DNA of 64,000 nt from the NCBI GenBank assembly GCA_020853525.1, contig JADYYS010000050.1, forward strand, positions 82,672 through 146,671, in the 5' to 3' direction. Positions 35,948-44,367 of this stretch are shown one piece after another. Under the pieces are notes generated by a model. The model made no database searches, was not told the origin of the DNA, and saw nothing but the letters and a program-made list of their open reading frames with translations. Source of the DNA: Ardenticatenales bacterium (GTDB taxonomy: Bacteria; Chloroflexota; Anaerolineae; Epilineales; Epilineaceae). A program made the translations under genes and the position numbers. Each line of letters opens with the position of its first letter. The stretch's first letter is position 1.

Positions 35948-37190
35948 AGTGCGCCGTCGCCCGCTCGGCGATGTGCCGGCCGATGCTGATGGAGGCCGTC
36001 GCGGCCGGTGACGGGGCGTTCAGGACGTGGATCATCCGCTCCCCCTCGACGATCCGGAAGTCGTCGACGAGCGCCCCCGATGGATCGAGCGCCTGCGCCC
36101 GGACGCCCGCGCCGGCCGGCGCGAGGTCGGCGGTGCGGACCGCCGGCACGATCGCGCGCAGCGCACGGGCGAGCGCGGGGCGCGACCACGAGCGGACGAT
36201 CTCGCCCATGCCGAGCCGCCAGTAGCGCGCCGACAGCCGCCAGACGGCCGGGCTCCCGGCGATGGCCGCCGCGTCGAGCACGTCGAACGCGCCGCGCGTG
36301 TAGCCGTGCCGCGCCAGCGCCAGGATCGCGTTCGGCCCGACGTGGACGGTGCCGTCGATGCCGCGCGTGAAGTGCACCCCCAGGAACGGGAAGCGCGGGT
36401 CGGGCACCGGGTAGATGAGGTGCCGCACGAGGTCGGCGCTCGGGCCGACGAGGCGGTGGTACTCGCCGCGGAACGGGACGATCTGCACCCCGGGCGGAAC
36501 GCCGCACAGCGCCGCGATGCGGTCGGCGTGCAGGCCGGCGCAGGCGACGAGGGCGCGGGCACGGACGGCGCCACCCGTCGTCGCGAGCACGATGCCATCC
36601 GCCTCCCGTCGCATGCCCGTCAGCCGCGCGCCCAGCCGCACCTCGCCGCCGCGCTCGACGATGATCCGGGCCATCGCCTTTGTGACGAGGCGGTAGTCGA
36701 CGATGCCGGTCTCGGGGACCCAGAGCGCCGCGAGTCCGACGGCATGCGGTTCGACGTCGGCGATCTCGTGGGGGCCGAGTCGGCGCAGCCCGACGAGGCC
36801 GTTCGCCCGCCCGCGCGCCTCGAGATCGTCGAGCCTCGCCAGCTCGTCGGCTCGCGTGGCGACGACGAGCTTGCCGCAGCGCTCGTGCGGGATGTCGTAG
36901 GCGGCGCAGAAGGCGAACATCGCCTCGCGGCCCTCGGTGCACAGCGTGGCCTTCAGCGATCCCGGCGCGTAGTAGAGCCCGGAGTGGATCACGCCGCTGT
37001 TGTGGCCGGTCTGGTGGGCGGCGACATGATCCTCGGCTTCGAGGACGACGACGCGGAGCGGCGCCCGGCCGCGACCGTCGGCATCGCGACCGTCGGCGGC
37101 GGCCCGCTCGGTGAGCGCCATCGCCGTCGCCAGGCCGACGATGCCGGCGCCGATGAGGGCGATGTCGAACGGCGGGACGTCGTCGGACAT
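35934..37190 (-). CDS. lhgO: L-2-hydroxyglutarate oxidase-like FAD enzyme (LhgO family)
   Basis: A 418-residue DAO-family flavoprotein. The dinucleotide motif IGAGIVGLATAMAL is near residue 12, and HQTGHNSGVIHSGLYYAPGSLKA is the LhgO hallmark, followed by PFRGEYHRL and FLGVHFTRGIDGTVHVGPNAILAL. It oxidises L-2-hydroxyglutarate to 2-oxoglutarate, feeding electrons to the membrane quinone pool. That repairs the side product that malate or lactate dehydrogenases make from 2-oxoglutarate, which is notable since an LDH/MDH-like gene follows with 14-nt overlap. ATG 37190 directly follows an in-frame GTG. Confidence 0.87.
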   Translation of the reverse strand: MSDDVPPFDIALIGAGIVGLATAMALTERAAADGRDADGRGRAPLRVVVLEAEDHVAAHQTGHNSGVIHSGLYYAPGSLKATLCTEGREAMFAFCAAYDIPHERCGKLVVATRADELARLDDLEARGRANGLVGLRRLGPHEIADVEPHAVGLAALWVPETGIVDYRLVTKAMARIIVERGGEVRLGARLTGMRREADGIVLATTGGAVRARALVACAGLHADRIAALCGVPPGVQIVPFRGEYHRLVGPSADLVRHLIYPVPDPRFPFLGVHFTRGIDGTVHVGPNAILALARHGYTRGAFDVLDAAAIAGSPAVWRLSARYWRLGMGEIVRSWSRPALARALRAIVPAVRTADLAPAGAGVRAQALDPSGALVDDFRIVEGERMIHVLNAPSPAATASISIGRHIAERATAHFGLA

Positions 37191-37239
37191 CACGCGGTCC
37201 GTCGCGGCATCGACGCGCGATGCGTGCTAGGATCTGTCT

Positions 37240-37253
37240 TGAACATGCGTTCA
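37240..37253. promoter_or_regulatory. GAAC-N4-GTTC palindrome in the lhgO/TfoX divergent spacer
   Basis: TGAAC-ATGC-GTTCA matches the core of the Gram-positive-type LexA box. It lies between lhgO (minus) and the TfoX-domain gene (plus), 50 nt before the latter's start. Binding is unproven. Confidence 0.35.
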
Positions 37254-37302
37254 GTCAACATATCTCCATCCTCCCGATCCCAATGCGCCTAGGAGTCCGT
37301 CG

Positions 37303-37641
37303 ATGGCCTACGACATTGAGCTCGCCGACCGCATCCGCCACCACCTCGCCGGCGTCCCGGACCTGACCGAGAAGAAGATGTTCGGCGGGTTGTGCTTCAT
37401 GGTCAACGGCCACATGGTCTGCGGTCCGGTGAAGGACCTCCTCATGGTCCGCGTCGGCCCCGACGCCTACGACATTGCCCTCGCCCAGCCCGACGCGCGG
37501 CCGATGACATTCACCGGCCGCACGATGCGCGGCTTCGTCGAGATCCACGCCGAGGCGCTCGAGGACGACGACGTGCTGGCGGATTGGGTGGACCGCGGCG
37601 TGGCGCACGCGCTGTCGCTGCCGCCGAAGGGCGGGGGGTGA
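37303..37641 (+). CDS. TfoX N-terminal domain protein
   Basis: A 112-residue single-domain protein. LTEKKMFGGLCFMVNGHMVCGPVKDLLMVRVGPD is the TfoX/Sxy N-terminal domain; there is no C-terminal TfoX half. Full-length Sxy co-regulates competence genes in gammaproteobacteria. Stand-alone N-domains are widespread and uncharacterised, so no competence role is claimed. The TAGGAG site precedes the ATG. It converges on the second Uma2 gene. Confidence 0.85.
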   Translation: MAYDIELADRIRHHLAGVPDLTEKKMFGGLCFMVNGHMVCGPVKDLLMVRVGPDAYDIALAQPDARPMTFTGRTMRGFVEIHAEALEDDDVLADWVDRGVAHALSLPPKGGG

Positions 37642-37700
37642 GGGCGCGATCGACTACGATGCCGTCGACGATCCAATCGCAGTGCCAGCAACTTTGTTTG

Positions 37701-37729
37701 ACGCCGCCGTACGGATTACGGCGCGGCGT
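37701..37729. terminator. Hairpin between convergent TfoX-domain and Uma2 genes
   Basis: ACGCCGC/GCGGCGT outer stem with an inner CGTA-CGGAT-TACG hairpin overlaps the 3' end of the Uma2 gene. No T-tract is seen on either strand. Confidence 0.35.
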
Positions 37730-38426
37730 TCGGCCCTCCCCTTGTGGCGGTCATGGCAGACGTCAACACCTTCAGCACGAGCTCGAGATCGCCTTCCAAC
37801 ATCGCCACGACGTCCAGGCGCAGGCCCGGGAACACCGTGCTGTCGATAATCCCTTCGTCGTCCATCTCGCGCACGACGTACGAACCGCCGTCGAGAACGA
37901 ACCACTGGATCTCGCCACCTTCGAGATCCCAGACGATGTACTCACGTACGCCAGCCGCCAGGTAGACTGGCTTCTTGAGCTTCAGGTCGCGCGAAAGACT
38001 CGAATAGGCCACCTCGACCACGAGCTCGGGTGCTCCGGATACGAACTCGTCCGCATCGATGTGAGATTGCCCGCCAGCCTCCGGCTTCAGGCGGAGGAAC
38101 ACATCGGGCTGAACTTCGGTGTCGTCGCTGAGGCGAACGGTGCCACCGTCGCTGGCGGTGACATTCGGGTGCTTCGATACGTAGGTGCCCAACCATGTGC
38201 CCACACACAAGGTTGCGGCACCATGCAGATTGCGCGTTGGCGAGGACAAGTAGACCACCCCCTCGACCAGCTCCGCTTTCTTCAGATCCGGCCGCAGCCA
38301 GTACCGCCTCTCGAACTCGGCACGCGTCATCCTGTCGCCGCTCTCGAGCATCGGCGGTACTTCGGGGAGCGGACGGAGAATGCGCGACGCGTTCGGTTGG
38401 CGGGTGTGGCGTTCGGTCTGGATCAC
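37716..38426 (-). CDS. Uma2 family putative endonuclease, copy 2
   Basis: A 236-residue Uma2 protein. MTRAEFERRYWLRPDLKKAELVEGVVYLSSPTRNLHG is the N-terminal signature, and VQPDVFLRL…GAPELVVEVAYSSLSRDLKLKKPVYLAAGVREYIVWD the PD-(D/E)XK-like core. It is only distantly similar to the other two copies, so this is not recent duplication. The GTG at 38426 has AAGGAG 7 nt upstream; ATG 38351 is the main alternative. It is divergent from dnaE across the SOS-box region. Confidence 0.85.
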   Translation of the reverse strand: MIQTERHTRQPNASRILRPLPEVPPMLESGDRMTRAEFERRYWLRPDLKKAELVEGVVYLSSPTRNLHGAATLCVGTWLGTYVSKHPNVTASDGGTVRLSDDTEVQPDVFLRLKPEAGGQSHIDADEFVSGAPELVVEVAYSSLSRDLKLKKPVYLAAGVREYIVWDLEGGEIQWFVLDGGSYVVREMDDEGIIDSTVFPGLRLDVVAMLEGDLELVLKVLTSAMTATRGGPNAAP

Positions 38427-38505
38427 GGAGGGTCTCCTTGGCGTGGGTGACCGCATCGGGACGGGTCGAAGGATAGTCGCGCCACGGGCGCCGGGCAAGC
38501 CGATC

Positions 38506-38519
38506 CGAACACGCGTTCG
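38506..38519. promoter_or_regulatory. CGAAC-N4-GTTCG box, distal, upstream of dnaE
   Basis: CGAAC-ACGC-GTTCG exactly matches the Gram-positive-type LexA-box pattern. It lies 154 nt before the dnaE start, on the Uma2 side of the divergent spacer. Confidence 0.5.
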
Positions 38520-38576
38520 ACGATGTCGACGTCCCTCTCCCCGACGCGACGTGCCCGGACGGTTGCCCGGACAACC

Positions 38577-38585
38577 TGTGGATAA
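38577..38585 (-). promoter_or_regulatory. DnaA box upstream of dnaE
   Basis: The minus strand reads TTATCCACA, a perfect match to the DnaA box consensus, 88 nt before the dnaE start. It is the only perfect box noticed in this spacer, so it suggests regulation of dnaE by DnaA rather than an origin. Confidence 0.5.
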
Positions 38586-38642
38586 CGCGTTGCGCCGCCG
38601 CCGACCGCCCACACTGTCGCCCCCCCGCCGACAGCGTGGCCC

Positions 38643-38656
38643 CGAACGCCCGTTCG
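38643..38656. promoter_or_regulatory. CGAAC-N4-GTTCG box, proximal, overlapping the dnaE promoter
   Basis: CGAAC-GCCC-GTTCG ends 16 nt before the dnaE ATG and just upstream of a TATCCT -10-like box (38661-38666). A repressor here would sit between -35 and -10. Confidence 0.55.
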
Positions 38657-38672
38657 ATGATATCCTCACCCC

Positions 38673-41600
38673 ATGCCGTCGTTCACCCACCTCCACGTCC
38701 ACTCGGACTACAGCCTTCTCGACGGCCTCGCCCGCATCCCGGACCTGGTCAAGACGGCCGCCGAGCGGAACTTCGACGCCCTGGCGCTGACGGACCACGG
38801 CGTGATGTTCGGTGCGGTGCAGTTCGTGCAGTACGCCAGGAAAGCCGGCATCAAGCCGATCATCGGCTGTGAGCTCTACGTCGCCAACCGGACGCGGTCC
38901 GATCGCGACAGCCAGATCGACCGCAAGCCCTACCACCTGACGGCCCTCGCCGAGAACGAGGTCGGCTACCGCAACCTCCTCTCACTCGTCAGCCGCGCCC
39001 AGCTCGAGGGCTTCTACTACAAGCCGCGCGTCGACCGCGAGCTCCTCAGCGCGCACGCCGAGGGTGTGATCGTCTTCTCGGGCTGCCCGGCCGCCGAAGT
39101 CGCGCGCTGGCTCATGGAGGGCCAGTACGACAAGGCGCGCGAGGCGGCCGCTTGGTACGCCGACACGTTCCCCGGCCGCTACTACATCGAGCTCCAGGTC
39201 CACGACATCCACTTCATCCCGCAGCTGAACAAGGATCTGCTCCGCCTGGCCGACGACCTCGGCCTGCCGACGGTGGCCACGAACGACGTCCACTACTGCC
39301 GCGAGACGGACGTCCGGGCGCACGAGGTCCTGCTGTGCGTCCAGACGCAGACCACCATGAACGACCCGAAGCGCATGAAGATCGGCGACACGTTCTACCT
39401 GCGCACGGCCGAGGAGATGGCCCACCTCTTCCGCGAGATGCCCCAGGCCCTCACGACGACCGCGGAGATCGCCGAGCGCTGCAACGTCACGCTCGACTTC
39501 GACGGCTACAAGCTGCCGCAGTTCGACGTCCCCGCCGGCCACACCCCCGCCTCGTACCTGCGCGCGCTGTGCGACGCGGGCGTTGCGGAGCGCTACGACG
39601 TCGTGACCGACGCGGTGCGGGAGCGGCTGGACTACGAGCTGTCCGTCATCGGCCAGATGGGCTTCGACAGCTACTTCCTCATCGTCTGGGACCTCTGCCG
39701 CTTTGCCGCCGCCGAGGGCGTCTGGTGGAACGTCCGCGGCTCGGGCGCCGGCTCCATCGTCAGCTACGCCCTGCGGATCACGAACCTCGACCCTCTCCAC
39801 CACCAACTGATCTTCGAGCGCTTCCTGAACCCGTCCCGCATCAGCATGCCCGACATCGACCTCGACTTCCCGGACGACCAGCGCGACCTGCTCATCCAGT
39901 ACACGTTCCGCAAGTACGGCCACGACCGCGTGGCCCAGATCATCACGTTCGGGACGATGGGCGCCCGCGCCGCCATCCGCGACGCCGGCCGCGCTCTGGA
40001 CTTCCCGCTCTCCGACGTCGATCGCGTCGCCCGCCTTGTGCCGGCGATCCCGGGCAAGGCGTGCGGGATCGCGGACGCGATGCGTCCCGGGACGGGCGAG
40101 GAGCCGAACGAGTTCTACACGGCCGACCTCGTCCAGATCTACAAGGCCGAGCCGGACGTCAAGATCCTGCTCGATACGGCGCAGACGCTCGAGGGCGTCG
40201 CCCGCCACGCCTCGACGCACGCGGCCGGCGTCGTGATCTGCGACCGGCCGCTCGTCGAGGTCGTCCCGCTCCACCGCCCGACGCGCGGCAGCGACGACGC
40301 GGCGGCGGTGGCCGACCTGCTGGCCGTCACGCAGTACAACATGAAGGACGTCGAGACGCTCGGGCTGCTGAAGGTGGACTTCCTCGGCCTATCGACGCTG
40401 ACGGTGCTCCGCCGCGCCGCCGAGCTTGTCGAGCGCTACCACGGCGTGCGCTACACACTGGACAACATCCCGCTGGACGACCCGGCCATCTACCAGCTCC
40501 TGTCGGCCGGCAACGTCACCGGCGTGTTCCAGGTGGAAGGCGCCGGCATGCGCAAGATGCTGCGCGAGATGCGCCCCAACCGCTTCGAGCACGTCGTCGC
40601 CGCCATCGCCCTCTACCGCCCGGGGCCGATGGAGTACATCCCGACGTACATCAAGCGCCTGCACGGCGAGGAGCCCGTACGCTACCGCCACCCCCTCCTC
40701 GAGCCGATCCTGTCCGAGACGTACGGCATCATCGTCTACCAGGAGCAGATCATCCAGATCGCCCGCGACCTGGCCGGCTACGATGCGGGCGAGGCGGACA
40801 CGATCCGCAAGGCCGTCGGCAAGAAGATCAAAGCCGAGCTCGTCAAGCACCGCACGACGTTCGTCGAGGGCGCGGCGGCGAACGGGATCGCCCGACCGGT
40901 CGCCGAAGGGATCTTCGACGACATCGAGACGTTCGCCCGCTACGGCTTCAACAAAGCGCACGCCGCCGACTACGCCGTCATCGTCTGCCAGACCGCCTTC
41001 CTCAAGGCGCACCACCCGGTGGAATATGCCACGGCGCTGCTGTCCGTCGACCGCGACGACACCGCCAAGATCGCCGTGGTGGCGGCCGATAGCCGCCGCC
41101 AGGGGATCGCGCTCCTGCCGCCCAGCGTCGACGCGAGCGACCTCGACTTCGTCATCGAGGGTCTCGACGTCGAAGCGACGGACGACGCGGTCGGCACCCG
41201 GCGCAGCATCCGCTTCGGCTTGGCCGCCATCAAGAACGTCGGCGAGGGGCAGTCCCGGGCGATCATGGCGGCGCGCGCGGATGGGCCGTTCGACGACCTG
41301 GACGACCTCTGCCGGCGCGTCGACCTGCGCCAGGTCGGCAAGCGCTCCCTCGAATCGCTGATGAAGGTCGGTGCGTTCGACCGCTACGGCACCCGCGCCG
41401 CGCTGCTGGCGACGATCGACCGGATGATGTCGACGAGCACGGCCCACCACCAGGCCAAGGACGTCGGTCAGCTCTCGCTCTTCGGCGGCATGGTCGATGC
41501 AGCGCAGCCGGCCATGGTCACACCGCTCCCCGACCTGCCGCGCGACGTCAAGACCGAGCTGACGTGGGAGAAGGAGTTGATCGGCCTCTACCTGTCCGAC

Positions 41601-42650
41601 CACCCCCTCCACCGCCACGCCGCCGCGCTCGTCGAGACCATCACCGTCCTGTCCGGCGACATCGACGAGACGAAGGCGGGCCTGCCCGTGACGATGGCCG
41701 GCCTCGTGACGAGCGTCCGCACCCTCGTCACGAAGAAGGGCGCCACGATGGCGTTCATCAAGATCGAGGACCTGCAGGGCGATGTCGAGCTCACGCTCTT
41801 CCCGCGCACGTACGAGGCGACGCGCGACCTCTGGAAGGCGGATCGCGTCGTCCTCGTCCAGGGCAAGGTCGAGTACCGCGGCGACCGCCCGCAGATCCTC
41901 GTCGACACGGCATGGTCGTACGATCCCGACGGCACGGGCGACGCCGATGTGGGCACCACCGGCGTCGATGCCGCGCCCGCGGCCGCGGTCTGGCGCGTGC
42001 CGGCGGCGGCCAACATCGCCGCGCCACTGGTGAACGGGACGTTCGACATGGCGTGGACGGCACCGAGGCCGACGCCGGCGAATGGCGCCCCGACGAACAC
42101 GCCCCCGATGGTAGGGGCACGGCATGCCGTGCCCATCGCCCGACCACCCGAGGCCAACGCGCCCGCCGATCCAAGCCCCGCGCTGCCGCGTTGGGTCACG
42201 GAAACGGAGAAGGTGATCGCGGAGGCCGAGCGGGGGATGCTTGGGCGTGCGCAGGCCCTCACCCCCCGACCCCCTCCCCCAAGGCTGGGGGAGGGGGAGG
42301 ATCAGGGGGCGGTGGAAGAAGCACATGTCGCTTCCATCGTCGATTCTGTTTCCAACGGATCTACCCCCTCACCCCCCCAACCCACCCGCCCCGACGGCCC
42401 CACCTACCACGTCGAAGTCCGCATCCCCCCCGGCCCCGACCAAGCAACGACCATCGGCCTGCTCAGCGAGGTCTTCAACCTCCTCATCGGCTTCAGCGGA
42501 CCGGACCGCTTCTCCGTGATCCTGCCGAACGGCCACGAGCTCGTCGAGCTCGAGTTCCCGAACAACACCACCCGCTACTGCGTCGACCTGCTGCGCAAGC
42601 TCTCGACGATGGTCGGCGACGAGCGGCGGATCAAGGTCGCGGCGCGGTGA
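38673..42650 (+). CDS. dnaE: DNA polymerase III alpha subunit
   Basis: A 1325-residue replicative polymerase. The PHP domain starts THLHVHSDYSLLDGLARI; the palm has SMPDIDLDFPD with D394 and D396 as catalytic metal ligands; GFNKAHAADYAVIVCQTAF is the typical fingers segment; the OB domain includes GLVTSVRTLVTKKGATMAFIKIEDLQG (about 1010-1040). Residues about 1090-1245 are a low-complexity insert containing one palindromic repeat (about 1148) and one GC-rich repeat (about 1193-1210); normal sequence resumes near YHVEVRIPPGPDQ. No ribosome site precedes the ATG, and a TATCCT lies 7 nt upstream, so the mRNA may be leaderless. Confidence 0.95.
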   Translation: MPSFTHLHVHSDYSLLDGLARIPDLVKTAAERNFDALALTDHGVMFGAVQFVQYARKAGIKPIIGCELYVANRTRSDRDSQIDRKPYHLTALAENEVGYRNLLSLVSRAQLEGFYYKPRVDRELLSAHAEGVIVFSGCPAAEVARWLMEGQYDKAREAAAWYADTFPGRYYIELQVHDIHFIPQLNKDLLRLADDLGLPTVATNDVHYCRETDVRAHEVLLCVQTQTTMNDPKRMKIGDTFYLRTAEEMAHLFREMPQALTTTAEIAERCNVTLDFDGYKLPQFDVPAGHTPASYLRALCDAGVAERYDVVTDAVRERLDYELSVIGQMGFDSYFLIVWDLCRFAAAEGVWWNVRGSGAGSIVSYALRITNLDPLHHQLIFERFLNPSRISMPDIDLDFPDDQRDLLIQYTFRKYGHDRVAQIITFGTMGARAAIRDAGRALDFPLSDVDRVARLVPAIPGKACGIADAMRPGTGEEPNEFYTADLVQIYKAEPDVKILLDTAQTLEGVARHASTHAAGVVICDRPLVEVVPLHRPTRGSDDAAAVADLLAVTQYNMKDVETLGLLKVDFLGLSTLTVLRRAAELVERYHGVRYTLDNIPLDDPAIYQLLSAGNVTGVFQVEGAGMRKMLREMRPNRFEHVVAAIALYRPGPMEYIPTYIKRLHGEEPVRYRHPLLEPILSETYGIIVYQEQIIQIARDLAGYDAGEADTIRKAVGKKIKAELVKHRTTFVEGAAANGIARPVAEGIFDDIETFARYGFNKAHAADYAVIVCQTAFLKAHHPVEYATALLSVDRDDTAKIAVVAADSRRQGIALLPPSVDASDLDFVIEGLDVEATDDAVGTRRSIRFGLAAIKNVGEGQSRAIMAARADGPFDDLDDLCRRVDLRQVGKRSLESLMKVGAFDRYGTRAALLATIDRMMSTSTAHHQAKDVGQLSLFGGMVDAAQPAMVTPLPDLPRDVKTELTWEKELIGLYLSDHPLHRHAAALVETITVLSGDIDETKAGLPVTMAGLVTSVRTLVTKKGATMAFIKIEDLQGDVELTLFPRTYEATRDLWKADRVVLVQGKVEYRGDRPQILVDTAWSYDPDGTGDADVGTTGVDAAPAAAVWRVPAAANIAAPLVNGTFDMAWTAPRPTPANGAPTNTPPMVGARHAVPIARPPEANAPADPSPALPRWVTETEKVIAEAERGMLGRAQALTPRPPPPRLGEGEDQGAVEEAHVASIVDSVSNGSTPSPPQPTRPDGPTYHVEVRIPPGPDQATTIGLLSEVFNLLIGFSGPDRFSVILPNGHELVELEFPNNTTRYCVDLLRKLSTMVGDERRIKVAAR
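42115..42134. repeat. 20-bp perfect palindrome in dnaE
   Basis: GGGCACGGCATGCCGTGCCC, encoding ARHAVP in the dnaE frame. The same palindrome with similar left flank occurs twice in hom (44563 and 44689). Confidence 0.9.
42251..42304 (+). repeat. GC-rich hairpin repeat, copy D, inside dnaE
   Basis: A 54-bp copy of the repeat at 18512 with a few changes (AAGGCT in the loop). It is read in frame as ALTPRPPPPRLGEGED within the disordered insert of DnaE. Confidence 0.8.
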
Positions 42651-42681
42651 CGCGCGGGTCGCACGGCTCGATGTTCACGAC

Positions 42682-44367
42682 GTGCTCGATGATATCGATG
42701 GTTACAGCGTGATCGCGCGCCTGCGGCGACTGCCGCGCGGACTCATCGCTGTCCTGGCGCTGTCGCTGGCATTGAACAGCATCGGCGCCGGCTGGGGGCT
42801 GCCGAACGTCCGATCGTGGTCGAACGACGATCCGACGGCCAGGGTGCCGCTGCGGATCGGCGAAATCTGGTGCTGCGGCGACAACAAGTATCCGTACCTC
42901 CAACCATTGATCACGCGCGCCGTCTACGAGCCGGTCCTGGCGTGGTGGCGCGTGCGCGGCGACGTCGTCACACCATGCGACGACCTCGCCGACGAGGACT
43001 GCCACCGCCGGCCGTTCGAGCAGCTTGGCCTGCTCATGCGCCTGTCGCGCCTGCTCGCGGCGCTGATGGGCGCCGGCACCGTGGCAGCCGTCTACGCCCT
43101 CGCCTGGCGCCTGTACGCCGACCGCCGCGCCGCGCTCTTCGCCGCCTTCGCCGCCGCCGTCATCCACGAGCTCGTCCTGTTCAGCCACTGGGGCAACGTC
43201 GACGTCCCGTACCTCTTCTGGTTCGCGTGGTCCATCGTGGCCTTCGTCGACATCGTCGACCGCGGCCGGGTGCGGGACTACGCCGCGTTCGGGCTGCTGT
43301 CGTCGGCGGCGCTGTCGACCAAGGAGAGCATCGTCGGCGCCTACGTCCTCGTCGGCGCGGCGATCCTCGTCCTCCACGCGCGGCGGGCGCTGGCAGCGCG
43401 GCCGCCCGGCCAGGCCGCGCCGTACGCACTGCAGCGCTCCGTCACCGCCGACCCGCGGTTGACGGTCCTGCTCGTGTGCCTGTTCGGCTTCTACGGCCTC
43501 GTGAACAACGTCGTCTTCAACTGGGCCGGCTTCCAGGCCCACGTCGGCCATTGGATCGGCGGCACCGGCATCGACCCGTGGAACGATCGCTTCACCGGCC
43601 ACGCCGCGCTGTTGGCGACGTTCATGGCGCGTCTGCGCGACGCCGTCGGCTGGCCATGGCTCGCGGCGGCGGGCGTCGCGGTGGTGTGGGCGACGTGGCG
43701 CGACCGGCGGACGGCGTGGGTGCTGCTGCCGGCCGTCTCGTACTACCTGTTCACGATCGCGCCGATCCGGTACGCGTACACGCGCTTCACGCTGCCGGTG
43801 GCGATCCTGTTGGCCGTGCCGCTCGGCTGGCTTGCGGCCCGGGCGTTCGCCGGCAGCGCGAACGATAGGCGCGGCGGGCGGTGGATCGCGCAACGCGTCT
43901 TGGCGCTCACGTTGGCGCTCGCGTTTGTACATGCCTTTCTCTACAGTGTGCACGCCGACGTCATGCTCCTCACGGACGGCCGCTTCGCCGCCGAACGATG
44001 GCTGACGGTCGAGGTGCCGCGCGACGTGGACGTCGTCGCGATCGGCTCGCCGAGCTACCTGCCGCGGCTCGACTGGCTCGGCTACGAGATCGAGCGCCTG
44101 GACGATGACGAAGCGTCGCTCGCCGCGGTGCTGGCCGAGAACGCCGACGTCGTCGTCACGACGCGCCGCGCCCGCGCGCCCGGTATCGGCGCCGACGCGA
44201 CGCTCGTCGACGAGCTCGTCGCGGCCGGATACACCGTGCGGTACGACGCGGCGAGTCCCGCGCCCCTCGCGCCGCTGCTCGGCACGGCCTACATCGAGTC
44301 GCGCGTGAACCCGACGACGGTCATCCTGACGCGGGGGCGAGCCGCGGCGCCGGGCGCGGCACCGTGA
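42682..44367 (+). CDS. Polytopic membrane protein, probable GT-C (ArnT/PMT-like) glycosyltransferase
   Basis: A 561-residue protein with about ten membrane segments. TM1 is LIAVLALSLALNSIGAGWGLPN; the following outside loop has SNDDPTARVP, and an Asp pair in such a loop is typical for GT-C enzymes. A TKES motif follows a helix (SSAALSTKESIVGAYVLVGAAILVL). The C-terminal about 130 residues are a soluble outside domain. It would transfer a sugar from a lipid carrier to an extracellular acceptor; donor and acceptor are unknown. GTG 42682 lies 31 nt after dnaE. Its stop overlaps hom. Confidence 0.65.
   Translation: MLDDIDGYSVIARLRRLPRGLIAVLALSLALNSIGAGWGLPNVRSWSNDDPTARVPLRIGEIWCCGDNKYPYLQPLITRAVYEPVLAWWRVRGDVVTPCDDLADEDCHRRPFEQLGLLMRLSRLLAALMGAGTVAAVYALAWRLYADRRAALFAAFAAAVIHELVLFSHWGNVDVPYLFWFAWSIVAFVDIVDRGRVRDYAAFGLLSSAALSTKESIVGAYVLVGAAILVLHARRALAARPPGQAAPYALQRSVTADPRLTVLLVCLFGFYGLVNNVVFNWAGFQAHVGHWIGGTGIDPWNDRFTGHAALLATFMARLRDAVGWPWLAAAGVAVVWATWRDRRTAWVLLPAVSYYLFTIAPIRYAYTRFTLPVAILLAVPLGWLAARAFAGSANDRRGGRWIAQRVLALTLALAFVHAFLYSVHADVMLLTDGRFAAERWLTVEVPRDVDVVAIGSPSYLPRLDWLGYEIERLDDDEASLAAVLAENADVVVTTRRARAPGIGADATLVDELVAAGYTVRYDAASPAPLAPLLGTAYIESRVNPTTVILTRGRAAAPGAAP

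Noticed and set aside
38500-38672. Replication origin next to dnaE
   Set aside because: Only one perfect DnaA box and no AT-rich unwinding region; it is better explained as a regulatory site.
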